NCBI GenBank assembly: GCA_046295655.1
Contig: JBKBMT010000082.1
Coordinates: forward strand, 1-10,050
Length of the DNA: 10,050 bases
Origin: JBKBMT01 sp046295655
GTDB lineage: Bacteria; Pseudomonadota; Alphaproteobacteria; Rhodobacterales; Rhodobacteraceae
Direction: 5' to 3'
Below the pieces are notes generated by a model. The model was not told the origin of the DNA and did not search any database. It saw only the letters and a list, made by a program, of their open reading frames with translations. Positions within the stretch are counted from its first letter, which is position 1; every line of letters starts with the position of its first letter. Positions 5,032 to 10,050 of this stretch are shown in pieces. The position numbers were made by a program, and so were the translations under genes.

Positions 5032-7377
5032 TCACTCGCCCCAGGGGATCCAGACCGTCTTGACCTCGGTCGCGGCGCGCAGGAATGCCGGACCCTCGCC
5101 CGCGGATCCGATCCAGTCGCGGGCGTGGCCCTGGCCCACCCAGGTGCGTTTCAGATTGCCGGCGGCCTCGCGTTCGACAGTGGCGGAAAGCGCGGGGTCA
5201 TGGGCAAAGCACCAGACCGCATCGACATCGGCATGCCCGGCAAGATGCGGCACCAGTTCGGCCGGATCGCCGGTCACGATGTTGGCGACCCCGGGCGGCA
5301 GGTCGGACGTGTCCAGCACCTGATACAGATCGGTCGCGGCCAGCGGATGCGCGGCTGCCGGCACCAGCACGCAGGCGTTGCCCATGGCGATCGCGGGGGC
5401 CATCAGCGACACGAGGCCGAGAAGCGGCGCGGTATCGGGGCAGGCCGCGCCGATCACGCCCACCGGTTCGGGCATCGCCAGGGCGGTGCCACGGATCGGC
5501 ACCGGTTTGGCACGACCTTCCCACTTGTCGGCCCAGGCGGCATAGGTGAACAGCCGGGCCACCGCGGCCTCGACCTCGGCGTGACCGTCCCGGCCGGTCA
5601 TGTCGCGCAGCCTCCCGGCGAATTCGTCTGCGCGGGCCGACAGGTTCTCGGCAATGAAATAGATCACCTGGGCGCGGTTCCAGGCCGTCGTCCCGGCCCA
5701 TCCGCGACATGCCGCCCGCGCCGCCTCGACGGCGTTGCGGATGTCCTTGCGGTTGCCGAGCGGCATGTGGCCGAGGAGCCGTCCGCGCGGCGACCAGATC
5801 GGGCGCGACTGGCCGCCGTCGGGGCGCAGCTGCCTGCCGCCGACATAGAGCTTTGCCGTGCGGTCGATTCCCTCTACCTCGACGTCGGCGGGCCCAGGCG
5901 CCGGTGCCACGGGCCGGGCCGGCCGCGGGCGGCCGGCCGGTTTCAGCCAGTGCAGCAGTCCTTCCCACCCGCCTTCGCGGCCGAACCCGCTTTCCCTGAC
6001 CCCGCCGAAGCCTGCTGCCGCGTCGAACATGTTGGCGCCGTTGATCCAGACCACACCCGCGCGCAGCTTCGGCGCGATGTCCAGCGCAAGGTTCAGGTTC
6101 TCCGTCCAGACGCTTGCCGCAAGGCCGTAGCGCGAGTTGTTGGCGATCTCCACCGCCTCTGCCGGCGTGCGGAAGGTGGTCGAACAGAGGACGGGGCCGA
6201 AGATCTCGTCCTGCATGAGCGGGTGGGCGGGATCGAGCCCGGCAATCAGCGTGGGCGGGAAGAAGCAGCCGTCCGGCACCGGACCGCTGCCTCGCGTCAC
6301 GCAGCCCTCTGGCGCGGTGGCGACCAGCGCGGCGACCCGGTCGCGATGCGCAGGGTCGGCCAGGGCGCCGATGTCGATGCACTTGTCCAGCGGATCGCCG
6401 GTGCGCAACCGGTCCATCCGCCGGCGCAGACGGTCGTGGAACCGCGTCGCGATCCCCTCCTGCACCAGCAGGCGCGAACCGGCGCAGCAGACCTGCCCGC
6501 CGTTGAACCAGATCGCATCGACCAGACCTTCCACCGCGCTGTCCTGATCGGCGTCGTCGAACACGACGAAGGGCGACTTGCCGCCCAGTTCCAGCGTCAG
6601 CGCCTTGCCGGTGCCGGCGGTGGCGCGGCGGATCGCGCGGCCGACCTCGGTCGAGCCGGTGAAGGCGATCTTGTCCACCTCGGCCGCGACCAGCGCAGCC
6701 CCGGTCGCCCCGTCGCCGGTCACGACGTTCAGCACCCCCTTCGGCAGGCCGGCCTCGCGGGTGATCTCGGCAAACAGCAGCGCCGTCAGCGGCGTCCATT
6801 CGGCCGGTTTGAGCACCACGGTGCAGCCGGCGGCGAGGGCAGGCGCGACCTTCCAGGCCAGCATCAGCAGCGGAAAGTTCCAGGGGATCACGCAGCCGGC
6901 CACCCCCTGCGGCACGAGGCCGGGCAGTTCGGTCTCGATCAGCTGTGCAAGCCCCGCGTGATAGCCGAAGTGTCGCGTGACCAGCGGAATGTCGATGTCG
7001 CGGCTTTCGCGGAACGGCTTGCCGCTGTCGAGGCTTTCCAGCACCGCCAGCGCCCGGGCATGTTTCTGCACCAGCCGGCCGAGCGCATACAGGTATCGTG
7101 CCCGCCGATGCCCCGGGGTCCGCGCCCAGCGCGGCGCGGCGCGGCGGGCGGCCGCGACGGCGGCGGCGACATCTGCGGCGGTGCCCTGCGCGACCTCGGC
7201 CAGAACCATGCCGGTGGCTGGGTTGCGGGTGGCGAACGCGATCCCCGGTTCGGTAAAGGCCCCGTCGATCCAGTGGCCGAACCGCCCCCCGTGGCGCGCG
7301 ATCCAGTCCAGCGCGGGGGCGGGGGATTCAGGCGCCGGGCCATAGTCCATCCGCTCGAAGATGTCCCGCACCGTCAT
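5032..7377 (-). CDS. Two-domain aldehyde dehydrogenase (ALDH16 type)
   Basis: This is an NAD(P)-dependent aldehyde dehydrogenase of 781 residues, far longer than the usual ~500. The first domain (about 30-480) is a complete ALDH: PWNFPLLMLAWKVAPAL (165-181), LKPAEWTP with Lys190, FTGSTEVG (239-246), LELGGKSP with general base Glu263, GGQVCCAGSR with nucleophile Cys297, and EIFGPV (391-396). A Pro/Ala/Arg-rich linker (about 480-500) leads to a second ALDH-like domain (about 505-781). That domain keeps an NAD-fold-like stretch (PEPVGVIGAACPDTAPLLGL) but ends without a Gln-x-Cys nucleophile loop. An active N-terminal domain plus a degenerate C-terminal one is the ALDH16 architecture described in bacteria. 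It starts 4 nt after deoC, with GGTGAGG ahead of its ATG, so acetaldehyde from DeoC is the likeliest substrate. The substrate is inferred from context only. Confidence 0.9.
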   Translation of the reverse strand: MTVRDIFERMDYGPAPESPAPALDWIARHGGRFGHWIDGAFTEPGIAFATRNPATGMVLAEVAQGTAADVAAAVAAARRAAPRWARTPGHRRARYLYALGRLVQKHARALAVLESLDSGKPFRESRDIDIPLVTRHFGYHAGLAQLIETELPGLVPQGVAGCVIPWNFPLLMLAWKVAPALAAGCTVVLKPAEWTPLTALLFAEITREAGLPKGVLNVVTGDGATGAALVAAEVDKIAFTGSTEVGRAIRRATAGTGKALTLELGGKSPFVVFDDADQDSAVEGLVDAIWFNGGQVCCAGSRLLVQEGIATRFHDRLRRRMDRLRTGDPLDKCIDIGALADPAHRDRVAALVATAPEGCVTRGSGPVPDGCFFPPTLIAGLDPAHPLMQDEIFGPVLCSTTFRTPAEAVEIANNSRYGLAASVWTENLNLALDIAPKLRAGVVWINGANMFDAAAGFGGVRESGFGREGGWEGLLHWLKPAGRPRPARPVAPAPGPADVEVEGIDRTAKLYVGGRQLRPDGGQSRPIWSPRGRLLGHMPLGNRKDIRNAVEAARAACRGWAGTTAWNRAQVIYFIAENLSARADEFAGRLRDMTGRDGHAEVEAAVARLFTYAAWADKWEGRAKPVPIRGTALAMPEPVGVIGAACPDTAPLLGLVSLMAPAIAMGNACVLVPAAAHPLAATDLYQVLDTSDLPPGVANIVTGDPAELVPHLAGHADVDAVWCFAHDPALSATVEREAAGNLKRTWVGQGHARDWIGSAGEGPAFLRAATEVKTVWIPWGE

Positions 7378-7381
7378 GCCC

Positions 7382-8383
7382 TCACCCCATCGGATGCCGC
7401 CAGCCGGCGGAGTAGCGGCCGGTGACGTGGTGTTCCAGTTGCCGCTCGATATCGCCCAGCAGCGACGAGGCGCCGAAGCGGAAAAGGTCGGGGCGCAGCC
7501 AGTCGCCGCCCAGTTCCTCCTTAATCAGCGCCAGATAGACCAGCGCGTCCTTCGCCTTCGAGATCCCGCCCGCCGGCTTGTAGCCCACCTTGAACCCGGT
7601 CCGGTCCTGATAGTCGCGGATGGCGCGGACCATGGTCAGGCTGACCGGCAGGGTGGCGTTCACCGCCTCCTTGCCGGTCGAGGTCTTGATGAAATCCGCC
7701 CCGGCCATCATGCAGACAAGGCTGGCCCGCGCCACGTTGCGCAGCGTGCCAAGCTCGCCCGTGGCAAGGATCGCCTTCATGTGCGCCGGGCCGCAGGCCG
7801 CGCGCATCTGCGCAACCTCGTCGTGCAGCGCCTGCCAGTCGCCGGTCAGCACATGACGGCGCGAGATCACGATGTCGATCTCCGACGCCCCGGCGGCTAC
7901 GCTTTCTCCGATTTCGGCGATCCGCAGCCGGAACGGCGACAGCCCCGCCGGAAAGCCGGTCGAGACGGCGGCGACCGGGATGCCCGACCCTTCGAGCGCC
8001 CGGACGGCAGTCTCGACCATCTCGTGATAGACGCAGACCGCACCGACGGTCAGCCCCTCCATCCCCAGCGCCGCCAGCAGATCGGGGCGCACCGGCTGAC
8101 GCGCCTTGGCGCAGAGCCGGCGCACCCGCCCCGGCGTATCGTCCCCCGCAAGCGTCGTCAGGTCGATCAGGCTGACCGCGCGGCATAGCCAGGCCGCCTG
8201 CCAGTCCCGCTTGACCGTCCGTCGCCCCGGCAGGGTTGCCGCGCGCCGTTCGATGGCCGAGGTATTGGCCTGCACCGATGCCACCCAGTCGGGATCCAGC
8301 GCCATGCCGGGGTTGCGCGCATGCCCGTGCGGCTGGGGGACCAGCGCGGCGGATCGGGCTCCGGTCTGGATCGTGGTCTGCAC
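7382..8383 (-). CDS. deoC: Deoxyribose-phosphate aldolase
   Basis: DeoC reversibly cleaves 2-deoxy-D-ribose-5-phosphate to glyceraldehyde-3-phosphate and acetaldehyde in deoxynucleoside catabolism. The 333-residue product belongs to the longer DERA class, like the human enzyme of about 318 residues, not the ~250-260-residue E. coli type. Visible motifs, numbered from the chosen start, are LIDLTTL with Asp74, EIDIVI with Asp170, FIKTSTGK with Schiff-base Lys233, and GYKPAGGI with proton-relay Lys269. The start chosen is GTG 8383, because GGAG lies 7 nt upstream. The frame stays open to another GTG at 8419 (12 more residues), which has no such site. The gene leads straight into the aldehyde dehydrogenase gene, forming a two-gene catabolic unit. 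Confidence 0.94.
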   Translation of the reverse strand: MQTTIQTGARSAALVPQPHGHARNPGMALDPDWVASVQANTSAIERRAATLPGRRTVKRDWQAAWLCRAVSLIDLTTLAGDDTPGRVRRLCAKARQPVRPDLLAALGMEGLTVGAVCVYHEMVETAVRALEGSGIPVAAVSTGFPAGLSPFRLRIAEIGESVAAGASEIDIVISRRHVLTGDWQALHDEVAQMRAACGPAHMKAILATGELGTLRNVARASLVCMMAGADFIKTSTGKEAVNATLPVSLTMVRAIRDYQDRTGFKVGYKPAGGISKAKDALVYLALIKEELGGDWLRPDLFRFGASSLLGDIERQLEHHVTGRYSAGWRHPMG

Positions 8384-8390
8384 GCGGTTG

Positions 8391-8394
8391 CTCC
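8391..8394 (-). promoter_or_regulatory. Ribosome binding site that decides the deoC start
   Basis: The minus strand reads GGAG at 8394-8391, separated by 7 nt from GTG at 8383-8381. The upstream in-frame GTG at 8419 is preceded by pyrimidine-rich sequence without a comparable motif. This favours the 333-residue form of DeoC. Confidence 0.55.
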
Positions 8395-8442
8395 GGTCGG
8401 GCAGGGCAGAGCGTTGCACGGGCCGAACCGAATCGCAAGATT

Positions 8443-8456
8443 TGACCGAAAGGTCA
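8443..8456. promoter_or_regulatory. 14-bp palindrome between mrpG and deoC
   Basis: TGACC-GAAA-GGTCA is a perfect 5-bp inverted repeat around 4 nt, in the 77-nt gap between the mrpG stop (8461) and the deoC start (8383). Read leftwards it forms a small hairpin followed by AATCTTG, too weak a U-tract for a convincing terminator. Its symmetry and position 60 nt upstream of deoC would also suit an operator for a deoxynucleoside-responsive repressor. I see no regulator gene in the window. The function is open. Confidence 0.3.
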
Positions 8457-8460
8457 GAAA

Positions 8461-8847
8461 TCAGCCCTTGACCTTGCGGCTCGGGTCCGAGGTCTCGTCG
8501 AAGCCGGCCCAGCCGGTGCCGGTGCCCGGGTCGGGCAGGTTCTCGGGGCGCTCGTGCCGGTGCAGATGGGCCTTCGCGATGAATTTCGCGGTGATGGGCG
8601 CGGTGATGAACAGGAACAGGGTGATCATCAGCTCGTGAAAGCTGACATGTCCCGCGAAGGCCGCGAAATACACCATGGAGGCGATCAGGACGCCGCCCAC
8701 GCCAAGCGTGGTGGCCTTTGTCGGCGCGTGCAGCCGCGTCATCGGGTCGGGCAGCTTCAGCAATCCGAACGAACCGACGATCCCGAATATCCCCGCAATG
8801 ACAAGGGTTGCGGCGACGACGATTTCTGCGGCCAGGCTCCAGTCCAT
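8461..8847 (-). CDS. mrpG: Mrp/Pha cation:proton antiporter subunit G
   Basis: This is a small membrane subunit of the multi-protein Mrp (Mnh/Pha) antiporter, which exports Na+ or K+ in exchange for H+. The product is 128 residues. Three hydrophobic segments lie at about 7-31, 47-65 and 72-92. The family signature GLLKLPDPMTRLHAPTKATTLG is at 28-49, and a conserved proline-containing stretch ITAPITAKFIAKAH at 81-94. The tail after 95 is hydrophilic, with His/Arg and then Pro/Gly/Asp-rich sequence. It is the last gene of the mrp operon, starting 7 nt after mrpF, with GTGAGG a few bases ahead of its ATG. The alternative names mnhG and phaG apply equally. Confidence 0.93.
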   Translation of the reverse strand: MDWSLAAEIVVAATLVIAGIFGIVGSFGLLKLPDPMTRLHAPTKATTLGVGGVLIASMVYFAAFAGHVSFHELMITLFLFITAPITAKFIAKAHLHRHERPENLPDPGTGTGWAGFDETSDPSRKVKG

Positions 8848-8854
8848 TTCCGCC

Positions 8855-9124
8855 TCACTCGATGATGTCGCCGCGGAGCATGAACTTCGCGTAGGCGACG
8901 GTGGACAGGAAGCCGGTCATTGCGAACAGCAGCGATGCCTCGAAATAGACGGCGGTGCTTTCGTAGATCCCGTAGAGGATCATCAGCGCGATCGAGTTGA
9001 TCACCATCGTGTCGAGCGCAAGCACACGATCCGGCACGCCGGGGGCGGTCACGACCTTCCAGAGGTTCATCAGAAGCCCGAGGCCGAAGCAGGCAAAGGC
9101 GAATCCGAGGGCGTAGTCGATCAT
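8855..9124 (-). CDS. mrpF: Mrp/Pha cation:proton antiporter subunit F
   Basis: An 89-residue integral membrane subunit of the Mrp/Pha antiporter. Three hydrophobic segments lie at about 4-26, 34-54 and 60-80. The conserved family signature PDRVLALDTM is at 31-40, with Asp32, Arg33 and Asp38. Length and motif are normal. Its ATG overlaps the mrpE stop (ATGA), and AAGGAG lies 8 nt upstream inside the mrpE coding sequence, so it is coupled to mrpE. Confidence 0.94.
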   Translation of the reverse strand: MIDYALGFAFACFGLGLLMNLWKVVTAPGVPDRVLALDTMVINSIALMILYGIYESTAVYFEASLLFAMTGFLSTVAYAKFMLRGDIIE

Positions 9125-9612
9125 TCGAAGATCTCCTTCAGCCGGCGCTCGTAGCGCGTCTTGATGTCGGTGACGACCTGATCGGGGTCGGGGGCGTGCA
9201 GGCAGTGCACCAGGATCGCCCGGCCGTCCGCCGACAGGTCCGACGAGACGGTTCCGGGGGTCATCGTGATCGTCCCGGCCAGCACGGTGATCGCCTCGGG
9301 CGTGCGCAGGTCCAGCGGCACGGTGATCCAGGCCGGGCGCAGCCGGCTGTTGGGCATGAACAGCACGATCCGCGCGACGATGACATTGGCCACGCAGATG
9401 TCCCAGAGCACCAGCAGGACATAGGCCACCGCCTTGAACGGCCGCTTGATCTGCGGCCGGTCGGGCCAGTAGGCGGCAGTCATGAGCGGGATGATGGTCG
9501 CCAGGATGAAACCGAACACCACCGTTCCCAGGGTAACGGCATTGATCAGCGCGACCCAGACGAAGGTCAGCAGTATGGTGAGATAGGGATGCGGGAACAG
9601 CCGGTGCAGCAT
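9121..9612 (-). CDS. mrpE: Mrp/Pha cation:proton antiporter subunit E
   Basis: A 163-residue subunit needed for assembly and full activity of the Mrp/Pha complex. The N-terminal half is membrane-embedded (hydrophobic about 11-46 and 62-86). The C-terminal half is a soluble domain with the typical pattern TITMTPGTVSSDL (114-126) and GRAILVHCLHAPD (130-142). ATG 9612 was chosen because GGAGG lies 6 nt upstream; the frame also stays open further upstream, but that would overlap mrpD with no ribosome site. The start is 1 nt from the mrpD stop, and the stop overlaps the mrpF start. Confidence 0.93.
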   Translation of the reverse strand: MLHRLFPHPYLTILLTFVWVALINAVTLGTVVFGFILATIIPLMTAAYWPDRPQIKRPFKAVAYVLLVLWDICVANVIVARIVLFMPNSRLRPAWITVPLDLRTPEAITVLAGTITMTPGTVSSDLSADGRAILVHCLHAPDPDQVVTDIKTRYERRLKEIFE

Positions 9613-9613
9613 C

Positions 9614-10050
9614 TCACTCCTCCCCGAGGCCGAGCACCGCCTCGACATAGGCGCCGCCGTCCAGAAGTTCCGCCGCGATCTCGTCGAACCAGGCCATCAG
9701 GGGGCCTGCGAACACGGTCTGGGCCACGATCAGCGCGAGCAGCAGGCCCAAGGCGGCGACCGCCCACGGTTGCACCGCGATCGCGCGCGCCTCGCCCTCG
9801 ACCGCATGGGCCTTCCAGAAGACGAGCGACCCGGCCCGCGCCATCCCGACGATGGCGACAAGCGAGGTGATCAGCACCGCCGCCCACAGCCAGCCCCAGG
9901 CCGGCGCGCCGCGCAGCGCATCGAGGATCAGAAGCTTGCCGACGAAACCCGACAGCGGCGGCATGCCGGCCATCGCGATTGCGCCGGCAAAGAACAATGC
10001 CGCCAGCAGGCCGCTGCCCGGGAAGGGCGGGCGCGCCTCGCGAAGGCTGT
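9614..10050 (-). CDS. mrpD: Mrp/Pha cation:proton antiporter subunit D (C-terminal part)
   Basis: Only the last 144 residues are in the window; the gene continues past the right edge. MrpD is one of the two large antiporter-like subunits, homologous to the proton-pumping subunits of complex I (NuoL/M/N), and takes part in ion translocation. The visible part starts within a cytoplasmic loop (SLREARPPFPGSG), followed by LFFAGAIAMAGMPPLSGFVGKLLIL. This is the conserved late-helix motif of the family, with the Pro-Pro and Gly-Phe-x-Gly-Lys pattern. Two or three more hydrophobic segments and a short acidic C terminus (GLGEE) follow. The internal TTG at 9997 is not the start, since the motif continues upstream of it. 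Subunits A/B and C are expected to the right. Confidence 0.92.
   Translation of the reverse strand, partial: SLREARPPFPGSGLLAALFFAGAIAMAGMPPLSGFVGKLLILDALRGAPAWGWLWAAVLITSLVAIVGMARAGSLVFWKAHAVEGEARAIAVQPWAVAALGLLLALIVAQTVFAGPLMAWFDEIAAELLDGGAYVEAVLGLGEE

Noticed and set aside
4171..7425. Plus-strand open frame of over 1000 codons opposite accD and the aldehyde dehydrogenase
   Set aside because: The opposite strand encodes AccD and ALDH with all their motifs. The plus frame is His/Arg/Gly-rich mirror sequence without recognisable domains.
8384..8419. Longer DeoC starting at GTG 8419
   Set aside because: It lacks a ribosome binding site, whereas GTG 8383 has GGAG at a 7-nt spacing.
8442..8457. 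CRP/FNR-type box (TTGA...TCAG) upstream of deoC
   Set aside because: The half-sites are 8 nt apart instead of the 6 nt needed for TTGA-N6-TCAA, and the right half is imperfect.
1..10050. A previously undescribed multi-gene system, CRISPR array or mobile element
   Set aside because: Every substantial coding region matches a familiar core family. No regularly spaced repeats, transposase or terminal inverted repeats were seen.

Overview
The window is GC-rich, densely packed bacterial chromosome. It looks like an alphaproteobacterium of the Rhodobacterales (Rhodobacter/Paracoccus type). This is inferred from the base composition, the accD-folC pair, a two-domain ALDH16-type aldehyde dehydrogenase beside deoC, an Mrp/Pha antiporter operon, and a DapF with the variant motif LASGSSTC. 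I could not run a search, so the lineage is an inference. The content is ordinary core metabolism. I see no phage, transposon, CRISPR array, defence system or unknown multi-gene system.

Layout. Positions 1-508 hold no gene I can support, but contain a striking 12-bp perfect inverted repeat at 48-92. A tRNA-Lys(UUU) gene lies on the minus strand at 509-584, with a good promoter at 595-623. Diverging from it on the plus strand are dapF (687-1517) and mtaB (1514-2764), translationally coupled by an ATGA overlap. Everything from 2771 to the right edge is read leftwards.

In transcription order from the right edge, the leftward block is: mrpD (3' part only), mrpE, mrpF and mrpG, the end of a Mrp/Pha cation/proton antiporter operon; then a 77-nt gap with a small palindrome; then deoC and a two-domain aldehyde dehydrogenase 4 nt apart; then a 69-nt gap with a possible promoter; then accD and folC, overlapping as GTGA. 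folC and mtaB converge with only 6 nt between their stop codons.

How the genes work together. DeoC splits deoxyribose-5-phosphate into glyceraldehyde-3-phosphate and acetaldehyde, and the coupled aldehyde dehydrogenase is a natural candidate for clearing the acetaldehyde as acetate. AccD and FolC supply fatty-acid and folate metabolism. DapF makes meso-diaminopimelate for peptidoglycan and lysine. MtaB thiomethylates t6A37 in ANN-decoding tRNAs, for which tRNA-Lys(UUU) is the classic substrate, and that tRNA gene lies only about 0.9 kb away. The points most worth a second look are the catalytic Cys-to-Ser change in DapF, the tRNA-Lys/MtaB proximity, the deoC-ALDH16 module and the unexplained hairpin at the left end.
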